In this document: piece by piece, positions 25,255 to 34,614 of the stretch
Numbering within the stretch: the first letter of the stretch is position 1
How the letters are laid out: each line of letters begins with the position of its first letter
Assembly (NCBI RefSeq): GCF_001816125.1
Contig: NZ_MDZA01000066.1
Coordinates: 1 to 56,226, forward strand
Reading direction: 5' to 3'
DNA: 56,226 nucleotides
From: Hymenobacter coccineus
Lineage (GTDB): Bacteria > Bacteroidota > Bacteroidia > Cytophagales > Hymenobacteraceae
Program-made: the position numbers and the translations under genes
Notes under the pieces: generated by a model
Seen by the model: the letters and a program-made list of their open reading frames with translations, nothing else
What the model was told of the DNA's origin: nothing
The model's database searches: none

Positions 25255-27369
25255 CTATTGTTTCACCACCTTGAGGCGCTGAGTCTGGCCGTCCTGGTAG
25301 CGCACCTGCACCACGTACAGGCCGTGGGGCAGGCTGGCCAAATCCGATAGCACCAGATTGGAGGCACCAGCGGCCAGCATGGGCTGCCAGCTGCGCACCT
25401 GGCGGCCTACGCCGTCGAGCACGCTCACCGTCGCCTGGCCCGCGGCCACCGTTTGCAGCGCTAAGTTGATTTCCGAAGCAAATGGGTTGGGGTACCCTTT
25501 CACCGAAGCCGCCAGGGCCCCGCCGAAGGTGAGCGACTGCGGTGCAAACAAGCTTTCCTTGCCGTCCACGTCCAGTTGGCGTAAGCGGTAGTAGCGGGTG
25601 CCCTGCTTGTTGGCCGTCGCGTCGCGGTACTGGTAGGTGCGCACTTCCGAGCTGTTGGGGGAAGCCGCGGCCACGAAGGCGAGCTTGCTGAACGTCGTGC
25701 CATCAGTGGAGACCTGCACTTCGAAGCCGGCGTTGTTGAGCTCTTGGGCGGTGGTCCAGGTGAGCAATGCGTTGGGGCCCTGCGCCACGGCGGCAAAGCT
25801 GGTCAGGGTTACCGGCAGCGGGTTAGTAGCGTCACCCAGGGTGAACAACGCTGCTAACGTATTTGTGATACCAGTAATTGTCACTGTTTTAGCGCTAGTG
25901 CTGATGCCAGTCCCCGGCTTGGCTAAGGGAGCGAATGGGATGCCACCAGCACTTATTGAACGAAATAAGACCAGATTATTTTCGGAAATTTTGTTCAGTT
26001 CAGCGCTGAGGTAGTGAAACACAAGGCTGAAAGTCAAATTATCTGGATTATCAGGCTTGAACGTGAAGCTACGGCGAATGCTTTGGCTCGTACCGACTCC
26101 ATTGTAGATATTGCTGGTAACCCGTGTTACTTGTGTTTTACCAGGATCGCCACCCGTTGCGATTAAATCAATACCAATATTGCCAAAAGAGTTAGTTTGG
26201 CCGCCAGTAACCACGCGGTTAGGGGTACGCAATACGCCTAGTACATAACCAACTTCTGACTCACCACTAATTTGGGCAGTAGCGTCCAAGTCAATGCCAT
26301 ATATGTTGATATTGTCGGTACGAGTGACTACTATGCCTCCAGTATCGGCGAATAAGAGTCTGTTGCGAATGCTCATCTGACTAGTGAGCGTTTTTGTGCT
26401 ACTGCCTTCGACGCGAAAGTTATAGAAAGAGCCGCCATCGAAAGTTTGCGCCGTATTGCCAGCTAATACAAAAACACCGTTCGATTGGTAAAGGCCGCCA
26501 CGAGAGTCCAGAAAATCGCCAAATACCTGTAATTCACCGCCACTAAGTTCTATAAGCTTATTGCCTTGCTCCCGTGCATCGTCCGTAATTCGCAGAGTGC
26601 GTGCCTGGGCGAATCCATAATCGACATTGGGATATTTACCATTCGCGTTGTACGGAATAGTAACGTCCGTATTATCTGTAGGTTCTCCATTAGGAGACCA
26701 GTTAGCAGCATTATGCCAGTCGCGCGATTCCCCGTTCCCTGTCCATTGGGCAGGTACACTTCCTGTAACGTCGAAAGTGAATTTGTATGTACTGTTGGGA
26801 TCACCGTCCGTAATGTTGTACGAACCGCTACCACCAGAATTATTGTAAGTGCCTTGAGCAACAAAATATAATTCTACTACATAGCGACCCGGGCCATTAG
26901 TACTAGCTACTAGGTTTGGTAAATTGTTCGTATTGCTCCATTTCTTATTGTTGCCGCTAACGTTTTGGAAAGCCAGTGATAAAGGGGTGAATGTAGTGGG
27001 AACTGTAGTCGATTCACGGTATACCCGGTAGAGCAACTGAGCGGCCTGAATATCATCGCCGTTATCATTGTATGTATTGCCTTCACCACCCAGCGAGACG
27101 TTTCCAAAGCCTCGATCAAAGCTGCCGATGTTGCCGGCCGTTGTGATGTCAGGATTGCTTGTATCGCTACCGTCGGCCGCAGCCTTGTAATACTTGCCGT
27201 TGATAATGATGTAATCCTTAAAAAAGCCGCTGTCAGCCTTTGCTTGGTTGGCAAATCCGGTGAGTAGCAATAGGGCCATTGCCGTCATTAGCGCAGCTTT
27301 GCTACCAGATAATATTCGCCTCGATAACGAATAGAATGCGATGAAATGAGTGTTTAAATTTTTTTGCAT
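25255..27369 (-). CDS. Large T9SS cargo protein with type A sorting domain
   Basis: 704-residue secreted protein. A long basic N-terminal signal peptide ends near ...QAKADS. The middle is rich in Asn, Thr and Gly, like surface beta-helix or adhesin-type proteins, and includes DWHNAANWSPNGEPTDNTDVTIP, a pattern common in Bacteroidota outer-surface proteins. Near residue 545 LPVTLTSFAAVAQG starts a fibronectin-III-like module, and the last 75 residues (GYPNPFASEINLAL to GLYVVQVRYQDG...KVVKQ) are a type A T9SS sorting domain. The first two thirds are AT-richer than neighbouring genes. Ligand or function unknown. Confidence 0.85.
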   Translation of the reverse strand: MQKNLNTHFIAFYSLSRRILSGSKAALMTAMALLLLTGFANQAKADSGFFKDYIIINGKYYKAAADGSDTSNPDITTAGNIGSFDRGFGNVSLGGEGNTYNDNGDDIQAAQLLYRVYRESTTVPTTFTPLSLAFQNVSGNNKKWSNTNNLPNLVASTNGPGRYVVELYFVAQGTYNNSGGSGSYNITDGDPNSTYKFTFDVTGSVPAQWTGNGESRDWHNAANWSPNGEPTDNTDVTIPYNANGKYPNVDYGFAQARTLRITDDAREQGNKLIELSGGELQVFGDFLDSRGGLYQSNGVFVLAGNTAQTFDGGSFYNFRVEGSSTKTLTSQMSIRNRLLFADTGGIVVTRTDNINIYGIDLDATAQISGESEVGYVLGVLRTPNRVVTGGQTNSFGNIGIDLIATGGDPGKTQVTRVTSNIYNGVGTSQSIRRSFTFKPDNPDNLTFSLVFHYLSAELNKISENNLVLFRSISAGGIPFAPLAKPGTGISTSAKTVTITGITNTLAALFTLGDATNPLPVTLTSFAAVAQGPNALLTWTTAQELNNAGFEVQVSTDGTTFSKLAFVAAASPNSSEVRTYQYRDATANKQGTRYYRLRQLDVDGKESLFAPQSLTFGGALAASVKGYPNPFASEINLALQTVAAGQATVSVLDGVGRQVRSWQPMLAAGASNLVLSDLASLPHGLYVVQVRYQDGQTQRLKVVKQ

Positions 27370-27401
27370 GATGCTAATAAATAACAGGAGGAAAAGACAG
27401 G

Positions 27402-27409
27402 CAAATATA
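27402..27409 (-). promoter_or_regulatory. Candidate -7 element of the large T9SS cargo gene
   Basis: Minus-strand TATATTTG matches TAnnTTTG, 33 bases before the ATG. An A/G-rich stretch complementary to a ribosome site (cctcctgtt read on the minus strand) lies between. No TTG at the ideal distance. Confidence 0.45.
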
Positions 27410-27620
27410 CGGGCATCCGTAAGTTTGGATGATATTGTACAAGAAAATATTGCTTATCTCCATTTTATGCAAAACAATTGTAATCCTTATTGGTATAGGG
27501 TCAATTCTGTATTGTGAATGTGCTATAAGGTAGGCGGGTGTTTTCTAGCCATCGAGAGCAGATACGTGTTACTTTTTGGTTAAGAACCAAAAAAACGGGG
27601 CGATTAAGAGCATGAAAAAT

Positions 27621-27654
27621 AAAAAGGCCCCTCCTAATGGAGGGGCCTTTTTTT
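27621..27654. terminator. Strong intrinsic terminator
   Basis: aaaaaggcccctcc and ggaggggcctttttt pair around taat, with A and T runs at both ends, so it works in either direction. It follows no plus-strand gene and lies upstream of the second cargo gene's end by about 160 bases. Confidence 0.85.
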
Positions 27655-27811
27655 AATAATAGCGGGATACCCGGCCTAGATAGCAATAAACAGCCGGCTC
27701 AGATAATACACGTAGTAGTAGTAGTCATACCATAAGAATATTGATCGTTGCACGCGAATAGATATAGATAATAGTGGCGGTAAAGCCGCCATAGCGATAT
27801 AAATGAGTACG

Positions 27812-28828
27812 CTAATCAGATATTACAATGCGTTTTTGAGTAATGTTACCGCTGCTGGCCAAAGAGAGAAAGTAGGTGCCGGCAGGCAGGTTTTTAGGTA
27901 ATGATAGCGGAGATAGGTAGTGGACTTCGGTGGGCGTGATCGTCTGGACCAATACTGGGCGCCCAAGGGCGTCGAAGAGATGCATGGAAAGGCTTTCTCC
28001 CGCATACCCCTGGAGCAATAGTTTCACAGGACGGCCAACGCTGGGATTAGGGTACACTTCAACCTGCCGCGCCACGCGGGGGGCGGGCGCCAAGGCAACT
28101 ACACTGCTGTAATGAACTGCGCCGTTACGGTCAACTTGGCGCAAACGATAATAGGTAGAAGCAGTAAGCCGCTTTGGGTCGGGCCATTGGTAGGCCAAGG
28201 CCCGGGTGCTGCTCCCCGCAGCAGCCATGCGACCGGTTTCGGTAAAAGCGATGCTGTCGGTGGAGCGCTCGATGGCAAAGTAATCGGTGTTGCGCTCTGT
28301 AGCCGTATTCCATTGAAGTGTGGCATAGCTATTCGCGTCGGTTGTACCAGTGAAGGTCGTCAGCTCGACGGGTAACGGTGCGGTTGGTGCCGCACGCGTT
28401 GCGGTAGAAAAGCTGCTGCCACGAATATTATAAGTAATGCTGACGCTATCAGTATTGTATTCAGCATTAGTGACATAGTAATAAGTATTGGGTTGCAGTC
28501 CCGTAACTATGATAGAGTGGCCTGTGCCATTGTATACCGCGTATCCAGCACCAAGCTTAGCCCCTTGCCCATACGCTGCATTGGCCGTATAAAACTGGTT
28601 GTTAACAGCAGTTAGGGGCGCTGATACATCGCCCCCAGTTGGGGCGATTGCTACTACTCGGCCTTGACCCGTACCACGTTTACCAAAACTCAACTCCATG
28701 GTAGTAGCCGTGACGCGGACCAACCCGGCTTCGCCGCCTAGAGTAGGGGCCGCAACCTGCGCTGAAGCGGTGTGGCCAGCCAGCCCGGCCACTAGGCCCA
28801 CCACAAGGGTTAAGAAGCGCAAATTCAT
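27812..28828 (-). CDS. T9SS cargo protein with fibronectin-like and type A sorting domains
   Basis: 338-residue secreted protein. MNLRFLTLVVGLVAGLAGHT with cleavage near SAQ is the signal peptide; the frame opens nine codons upstream at 28855. An N-terminal beta domain (VRVTATTMELSFGKRGTGQG, ending GLQPNTYYYVTNAEYN) looks fibronectin-III-like. A second module starts at LPVELTTFTGTTDANS, and the end (VYPNPSVGRPVKLL to AGTYFLSLASSGNITQKRIVISD) is a T9SS type A sorting domain. It shares domain order with the larger cargo gene upstream and was probably acquired or kept with it. Function unknown. Confidence 0.82.
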   Translation of the reverse strand: MNLRFLTLVVGLVAGLAGHTASAQVAAPTLGGEAGLVRVTATTMELSFGKRGTGQGRVVAIAPTGGDVSAPLTAVNNQFYTANAAYGQGAKLGAGYAVYNGTGHSIIVTGLQPNTYYYVTNAEYNTDSVSITYNIRGSSFSTATRAAPTAPLPVELTTFTGTTDANSYATLQWNTATERNTDYFAIERSTDSIAFTETGRMAAAGSSTRALAYQWPDPKRLTASTYYRLRQVDRNGAVHYSSVVALAPAPRVARQVEVYPNPSVGRPVKLLLQGYAGESLSMHLFDALGRPVLVQTITPTEVHYLSPLSLPKNLPAGTYFLSLASSGNITQKRIVISD

Positions 28829-29494
28829 ATAAAAGCTAGTAGAAAGTGGAACCAAATATGGAATATGATAAAAAGAATGATAATTTATAAAATTATAAAT
28901 ATTCCAATAATAAATAACGGCTTATAATTTAAATGCAACTCGCTGGCCAGCTGTTTTGCGATGGACAAATATAGGACTAAAAATCAAATTGTAGACTTAT
29001 TTCTCGTTTTATGAGATAAAAAAGAAAGTATTATTGCACTTTAATAAGAAAAACGATTTATTAAACATTACGCAAAATCATATTTCTATAAAAAATAATA
29101 AATGTGCAAATAGTATTAACTAAAGCTGCTTTCTCTTGATGTGTTATTGCTGGGCTGGCGTTTGCCGTAAAAAAGGGCGGCCCCGTGGGCTGCCCTGGTC
29201 TGGCTATTATTATATAAGGTGGCTGAGCGGCTGTTCAGTATGGCGGGGGCCGTGATGGGGCATCAAGTCAAGTGGCTGAGTGGTAGGGTATCCTCCCAAG
29301 TTTGCCGGTAGGCTTAACGCTGGGAAGTGCGGGCTGGGGTTTCGGTTCCTCTCTGGCAGTGCTCACTAATGCAAGCTAGTAGCAGAAGACGTTTATAAAC
29401 GCATGCTTAATAGATTAAGGAGCAAGTAGTGAAGCCCGAATGCCCGGCGGGGGTGCCAGCGGAAACCGGGGCCCCGTGCCGTATTTTTACCGCT
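28829..29494. other. AT-rich gap upstream of the T9SS gene and AraC regulator
   Basis: About 330 bases from 28829 to 29150 are very AT-rich and hold the upstream region of the T9SS cargo gene (a near-consensus CATATTTG on the minus strand close to its start). A GC-rich hairpin-like stretch, agggcggccccgtgggctgc, lies near 29174. No gene was recognised. The rest is leader of the regulator gene that starts at 29495. Confidence 0.5.
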
Positions 29495-30797
29495 ATGTTC
29501 TTCCAGTTTGGCCCCCGCAGCGCGTTGCTATTGCCGTTTGTGGTGCCGGGGGCGGTGGCTGCGCTGTGGCTGCTGGGCCGGGCCCTGCGGCGTGGGGCCC
29601 CGCCGACGCCCTGCTGGCGCTGCTCATTGCCCTGCCTACAATCAGCGTGACGCAATGGATGCTGGGCTACGCGGGCTGGTTTGATAGCCACGACGGGTAC
29701 TCAACGGTGATGTTTTACGTGCCCTGGCACCTGGGCACGGCCCTGGGAGCGGGCTACTACCTGTATTTCCGCAGCCTCACCAACCAGGAATTCCGCTGGC
29801 GGCCACTGGTACTGCATTTGCTGCCGGCGCTGCTGGAGCTGGGCCTGTTTGCGGCGGCGGCGGCCTACGACCTGCTGTGGTGGCGCGGGCTGCACGGCCG
29901 GCCGTTGCCCGACTTCTTCGGCACCAAGGGCGCGGCGGCCACGGCCCTCGACGGGCTGGCCCTGCCACTGGCCCTGATCAGCCACGGGCTGCTGCTGGGC
30001 TACGGCCTGCGCATGTGGGCCGAGTACCGCCGCTACCGCCGCTACCTCGACGACAACTTCTCGGACCCCGAGCGCCTGCGCTTTGCCGGGCTGCGGCAAC
30101 TGCTGCTGCTGCAATTGCTGGTCCTGACGCTGGGCTTGCTGTACACGGCTCTGAACACAGTGTTTGAATTCAGCTACGACATGGCCTGGAATTTCTTCGC
30201 CCTGCGCGGCATCCTTATATATGGGCTAACGGTGGTGGGCATCCAGGCCAACTACGCGGCCGCTACCAGCCCGCTTCGCTTTGGGGCCCCGGCGGTGCCC
30301 GCAGCGGCAGACGAAGCCGTGGACGAAGCCGCGCCACTGCCCGGTAGCGGCGCGGGTTTGGAGCTGGTAGCGCTGGGGCCCCAGCAGCGGCCACCGTGCG
30401 CCCAGCCACCGCCGCGGCCGCGGGGCCCCCGTTGCCCGCCGCGCCGCTACCGCCTGAGCTGGGGCCCTGGCGCGACAAGCTGTTGGCCCTGATGGCCGAC
30501 GAGCAGCCCTGGCTGGAGCCCGAGCTGACCCTCACCGAGCTGGCTCACCGCCTGCGCACGCACCCGGCCCTGCTCTCCAAGGTTATCAACGCGGGCTGCG
30601 GGCAGAACTTCAACGACTTCGTGAACACCTACCGGGTGCAGGAGGCGCGCCGCAAGCTGGCCGACCCGCGCTTTGGGCACTACTCGCTGGTGGGGGTGGC
30701 CCTGGAGAGCGGATTCAACTCAAAGTCAACGTTTAACCGCGTGTTCAAAAAGCTGCTGGACCAGGCCCCCAGCGAGGTAATGCGGCCCAAATCATAA
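29495..30797 (+). pseudogene. Membrane-bound AraC-type regulator, two frameshifts
   Basis: The parts read as one protein: MFFQFGPRSALLLPFVVPG in frame 2 (29495 to about 29605), about seven hydrophobic helices in frame 1 (about 29605 to 30380, including HGLLLGYGLRMWAEYRRYRR), and an AraC helix-turn-helix domain in frame 3 (about 30380 to 30797, LTLTELAHRLRTHPALLSKV and SLVGVALESGFNSKSTFNRVFKK). Both frame changes equal the loss of one base, and both fall in GGGGCCCC-rich sequence. Proteins of this kind couple a membrane sensor to gene control. The gene may be truly broken or the sequence may lack two bases; intact would be about 434 residues. Confidence 0.75.
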
Positions 30798-30890
30798 GTT
30801 GGGACGGGCCATATTATGGCTTGGAGCGCCGGCTGTGGGGCGGGGGAGGACCTTTGGGCCATCGTTTCACGCTCATCATTCCTCTCCGCT

Positions 30891-31256
30891 ATGCGCTTCT
30901 CCTGGTTCGCCTTCGCCCTGTTTTCCTTAGCTGCGCTGTTGGCTTGCGGCGGAATTACCTCGCATACCTATATAAAGGTCGGCGAGCAGTTTGTGCTGGG
31001 CGGCTGGCAGCGGGGGACGTTTCGCGTAAAGGCCCGCAACAGTGGTCCGGTGCCGGTGAGCGTAGCCGAGCGTCGGACCAGCGGCGCGGTGCAGGAGCGG
31101 GGCCGCCTCGAACCGGGGCAGGACGCGGCGCTGGCCTGCGGGGCCGGCTCGGCCTTGCTGATGCGCAACCTTGGCGACCGCACGGCCGAGATAGACGCGA
31201 AAATTACCGGCGACGCCTCCTTTAGCATGGGCATGACCCAGGAAGCTTTGAAATAA
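30891..31256 (+). CDS. Small lipoprotein of unknown function
   Basis: 121-residue protein. MRFSWFAFALFSLAALLACGG is a lipoprotein signal with the lipobox cysteine at position 19. The mature part is a short beta-rich domain (GTFRVKARNSGPVPVSVAER and DAALACGAGSALLMRNLGD). The frame extends 25 codons upstream, but the lipobox fixes the start at 30891. It lies 140 bases before the receptor gene. Role unknown; surface or periplasmic placement is likely. Confidence 0.65.
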   Translation: MRFSWFAFALFSLAALLACGGITSHTYIKVGEQFVLGGWQRGTFRVKARNSGPVPVSVAERRTSGAVQERGRLEPGQDAALACGAGSALLMRNLGDRTAEIDAKITGDASFSMGMTQEALK

Positions 31257-31394
31257 ATAATCGACCGGGCCCGGTAACGTTTGGCCCGGGGCCCGGTAGC
31301 CGCGGCAATGCGCCGGGTTGGCGGTGCGGCAAGCAACCATCCGCGGTCCGCCCGCATCTGTGTTGGCGGTTCCCTTTCCTACTACCCACTACGC

Positions 31395-33872
31395 ATGAAA
31401 AAATTTACTCGTTGCGCGACGGGCGGGCTGCTGAGCCTGCTCCTCGCGGTGGCCACTGCCTTGCCCGCGGCGGCCCAGGGCCCCGCGGCTGGTACCGGCG
31501 CGCTCATCGGCACGGTGCTCGACTCGGCTAGCCGCCAGCCGGTGGCCTACGCCACGGTGGTGCTGCTGCCGCCGGCCCCCAACGAGAAGCCCATTACCGG
31601 CGTGGCGGCCGACGACCAGGGCAAGTTCAGCTTCACCAAGCTGGCGGCGGGGCCCTTCCGGCTGCGGGCCAGCTACGTGGGCTACGGCACCCGCACCCGC
31701 GCCGTGGTGGTGGGCACGGGCCCCACCGACGTGGGGGCCCTGCGCCTGCGGGCCGCGGCCCAAGCGCTGGGCGAGGCCGTCATCATCGGCTCGAAGCCGG
31801 TGGTGGAGGTGCGCCCCGACCGCCTGGTGTACAACGCCGACCAGGACGTGAGCAACGCCGGCGGCACCGCCCAGGACGTGCTGCGCAAGGCCCCGCTGCT
31901 GGCCGTGGACGGCGACGGCAACGTAACAATGCGCGGTTCGGCCAATTTCAAGGTGCTTGTTAATAATAAGCCTTCGCCCACGCTGGCCCGCAACCTGGCC
32001 GAGGCGCTCAAGAGCATCCCGGCCGAGCAAATCCAGAGCGTGGAGGTCATCACCACGCCGCCCGCCAAGTACGACGGCGAGGGCACGGCCGGCATCATCA
32101 ACATCGTGCTTAAGAAGGGCACCAAGCAGGGCGCCAACGGCCGGCTGGGCCTCAGCAGTGGCAACCGCAACACCAACTTCAACTCGGCCCTGAACTTCCG
32201 GCAGGGCAAAATCAATTTCACGTCGTCGGCCAACGCGGGGGCCTGGTACAACCCTGGCCAGTCGGAAACCTACCGCTTGGGCTACTCGCCGGCCGGCACC
32301 GACACGCTGCGCCGCAGCGGCAGCCGCTACAACAAGGGCGGCTGGACCTACGGCACCGTGGGCCTCGACTACGACCCCGCCGAGCACCACAGCATCACGC
32401 TGGCCGGCTCCGTCAACTACTACCAGGGCCAGGGCACGAACGACCTGGTCAACCGCTTCACCTCGCCCGTAGTGGCCAATAACCAGCTTTTTGCGCGCAG
32501 TACCAAGGAGGTGTTCAACGGCCTCAACGTGGAGGGTACCGCCACCTACACCCGCACCTTTTCCCAGGCCCGCAAGGAGTGGAGCGTGCTGGGCCAGTAC
32601 GCCCTCAACACCGGCACGTTTGGCTACGACTACGACCAGTTCCAAGGTTCCAGCGTGCCGCTTAGCAGCGCCGAGGCCAGCTACCGCGAGCGTAGCCGGG
32701 GCCGCACGCCCGGCCAAGAAGTGACGCTGCAAACCGACTTTACGCAGCCCCTGGGCGAGCAAAGCAAGCTGGAAGTGGGCCTGAAGGGCATTTTTCGGAG
32801 CACCGGCTCGGTGGCCACCGTCGATACGCTGCGCACCAACTACGGCCCCACGCTGGCCGGTGACCCGCGCCGCAGCATCGACTTCAGCTACCGCCAGGAC
32901 GTGCAGGCGGCCTACGGCATCTACTCGTTTGGGGTGGGCAAGAAGCTGAGTGCCAGCCTGGGCAGCCGCCTGGAGCGCACCAGCGTCAACGCCGACTTCC
33001 GCACCACCAACTCGCAGTTTGCCCCCAGCTACTTCACGGTGCTGCCCAACGGCTTTGCCCAGTACAAGCTCAGCGAGGCCAGCAGCGTGCGCGCCGCGTA
33101 CAGCCGCCGCATCACGCGGCCGGCCATCGATTACCTCAACCCCTTCCGCGACGCTTCTACGCCGGGGTTTGTATCCTTCGGCAACCCTTTTCTCAGCCCC
33201 GAGCTGACGGACTCCTACGAGCTGAGCTACAACACCACCGTCAAAATCACCACCCTCAACGCGGCGCTTTCGGTGCGCCACACCGGCAACGCCATTGAGG
33301 GCGTGAACCTGCCCAGCGACACGCAGGGCGTTATTGCCACCACCTATGCCAACGTGGCGGCCAATACATTTTATCAGTTCAACGTGTACGCCTCCCTCAA
33401 GCCCAGCCCCAAGTGGGACCTGAGCGCGGGCCCCGACGTGCAGTACGTGGTGCGCCGCTCGCCCTCGCTGCAAGCCGACCAGCGGGGCTTCACGGCCAGC
33501 CTCAACCTCAACACCTCGTACCGGCTGCCCAAAGAATACACCATCCAAGCCTTCGCCTACGGCTCGCTGCGCACCATCGACATCCAGGGCTACGGCCCGG
33601 CTAACCTGTATTATTCCTTCGGGGGCAAAAAAACCTTCTGGGATAAAAAGGCCGACGTGTCGCTCAACATCACCAGCCCTTTCAACGGGCGCTGGGCCTA
33701 CCGCTCCACCCTCAGCACGCCCGCTTTCGACCAGCGCTCCACCTTCTACGCCTACCAGCGGTCCTTCCGCCTGAGCTTTGCCTACCGCTTCGGGCAGGAG
33801 CAGCAGGGCAAGCAGCGCAAGAGCATCAACAACGACGACACCAAGGGCGGTGGTAGCAAGCAGGGCGGCTAG
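31395..33872 (+). CDS. Outer-membrane beta-barrel receptor (TonB-dependent-type, carboxypeptidase-regulatory N-domain)
   Basis: 825-residue outer-membrane protein. Signal peptide MKKFTRCATGGLLSLLLAV with cleavage near AAAQ; then a carboxypeptidase-regulatory domain (GTVLDSASRQPVAYATVVLL); a plug region (VLRKAPLLAVDGDGNVTMRG and VEVITTPPAKYDGEGTAGII); and a long beta-barrel of the outer-membrane beta-barrel family. Unlike SusC proteins it has no SusD partner nearby. The protein ends in a short Gly/Lys tail (GGGSKQGG) rather than an aromatic residue. Probably imports or exports an unknown ligand. The frame upstream of 31395 lacks a signal peptide and is not used. Confidence 0.85.
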   Translation: MKKFTRCATGGLLSLLLAVATALPAAAQGPAAGTGALIGTVLDSASRQPVAYATVVLLPPAPNEKPITGVAADDQGKFSFTKLAAGPFRLRASYVGYGTRTRAVVVGTGPTDVGALRLRAAAQALGEAVIIGSKPVVEVRPDRLVYNADQDVSNAGGTAQDVLRKAPLLAVDGDGNVTMRGSANFKVLVNNKPSPTLARNLAEALKSIPAEQIQSVEVITTPPAKYDGEGTAGIINIVLKKGTKQGANGRLGLSSGNRNTNFNSALNFRQGKINFTSSANAGAWYNPGQSETYRLGYSPAGTDTLRRSGSRYNKGGWTYGTVGLDYDPAEHHSITLAGSVNYYQGQGTNDLVNRFTSPVVANNQLFARSTKEVFNGLNVEGTATYTRTFSQARKEWSVLGQYALNTGTFGYDYDQFQGSSVPLSSAEASYRERSRGRTPGQEVTLQTDFTQPLGEQSKLEVGLKGIFRSTGSVATVDTLRTNYGPTLAGDPRRSIDFSYRQDVQAAYGIYSFGVGKKLSASLGSRLERTSVNADFRTTNSQFAPSYFTVLPNGFAQYKLSEASSVRAAYSRRITRPAIDYLNPFRDASTPGFVSFGNPFLSPELTDSYELSYNTTVKITTLNAALSVRHTGNAIEGVNLPSDTQGVIATTYANVAANTFYQFNVYASLKPSPKWDLSAGPDVQYVVRRSPSLQADQRGFTASLNLNTSYRLPKEYTIQAFAYGSLRTIDIQGYGPANLYYSFGGKKTFWDKKADVSLNITSPFNGRWAYRSTLSTPAFDQRSTFYAYQRSFRLSFAYRFGQEQQGKQRKSINNDDTKGGGSKQGG

Positions 33873-33929
33873 GGCCCCGGGGGGTACTCGTGAATAAGGT
33901 TGGACAGTGCTAGTGTTTTAGTCTGATAA

Positions 33930-33967
33930 CTGCAACCACCTGCTTGCCAGCAAGCAGGTGGTTGCAG
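33930..33967. terminator. Perfect 18-bp hairpin after the receptor gene
   Basis: ctgcaaccacctgcttgc (33930-33947) and its reverse complement (33950-33967) are separated by only two bases. It lies 58 bases after the receptor stop codon. There is no T run, so it may protect the transcript end or be a small repeat rather than a classic terminator. Confidence 0.5.
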
Positions 33968-34105
33968 TAGGAGCCCCAGCTTGTGGGGCCCCCAACCCAA
34001 GGGCTGCCCGGCTGGGGCCCCAGCCAGCGCCCGTGCGGGCACAACGGACCCGTAATAAGGATGTAAGAAGGCCTTCTTCTTCCCCGTTGTGATATCAATT
34101 CGTCT

Positions 34106-34525
34106 GTGAAAATCCTGTTCATTGGCTTGCTGAGCCTACTGCCGCTGCTGGCCTTGGTCTAGCCAGCGCCGCCCGCCTACCAACTCAGTACCCACATCCT
34201 CGACATCAGCCAGGGCAAGCCGGCGGCTGGCGTAACGGTGCGCCTAGAGCGGTACGACGCCGCCAAAAAAACCTGGAGCCCGGTAGCCGAGAAGCAAACC
34301 GACGCGGCCGGCCGCATCGGCGATTTCCTGCCCGCCGCTGGCCAGAAAGCGCCCGCTACCGGCACCTACAAGCTCACTTTCCTCACCAAGTCCTACTTCG
34401 CCGCACGGCAGCAAACCTCGTTCTACCCCTTCATCGAGGTGGTGTTTGAGCTGGCCGATGGGGCCCACTACCACGTGCCCATTACGCTGTCGGCCTTCGG
34501 CTACTCTACGTAACGGGGCAGCTGA
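34106..34525 (+). pseudogene. 5-hydroxyisourate hydrolase, two nonsense codons
   Basis: Transthyretin-like enzyme of uric acid breakdown. One frame from GTG 34106 reads VKILFIGLLSLLPLLALV, then TAG (34160-34162), then PAPPAYQLSTHILDISQG with the catalytic histidine of the THILD motif, VRLERYD, HYHVPITLSAFGYST, then TAA (34511-34513), RGS, and TGA. Family members end in YRGS, so TAA replaces the tyrosine codon (TAC). The TAG likely replaces CAG at the end of the signal peptide. No start codon lies between TAG and the histidine. Thus a functional enzyme cannot be made without stop readthrough. Periplasmic export is implied by the signal peptide. Confidence 0.8.
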
Positions 34526-34614
34526 TAACCAGCTGCTTAGCCGGTGCTTTGTGCTGGCGCTTGCCTTGCGGGGCTCCTGCCCAATTCTAAAATCCCACCC
34601 TGCCGGACGTTAAC

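Larger units (their letters stand above)
27370..27811. other. AT-rich gap between the two T9SS cargo genes
   Basis: No convincing gene. It holds the -7 element and leader of the larger cargo gene (27370-27410), about 200 bases of plain AT-rich DNA, a strong terminator at 27621, and about 150 AT-rich bases before the stop codon of the second cargo gene. A 61-codon minus-strand frame at 27501-27686 spans the terminator and has no gene-like character. Confidence 0.6.

Noticed and set aside
25255..27369. Bacteriocin or toxin-immunity system in the T9SS island
   Set aside because: Both proteins end in T9SS sorting domains and no toxin domain or immunity-sized partner gene was seen.
31389..33548. 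719-codon minus-strand frame opposite the outer-membrane receptor
   Set aside because: Shadow frame; the plus strand has signal peptide, plug and barrel.
34160..34513. Recoded stop codons in the hydroxyisourate hydrolase
   Set aside because: TAG and TAA at the two sites, no known recoding signal, and decayed neighbours; loss of function is simpler.
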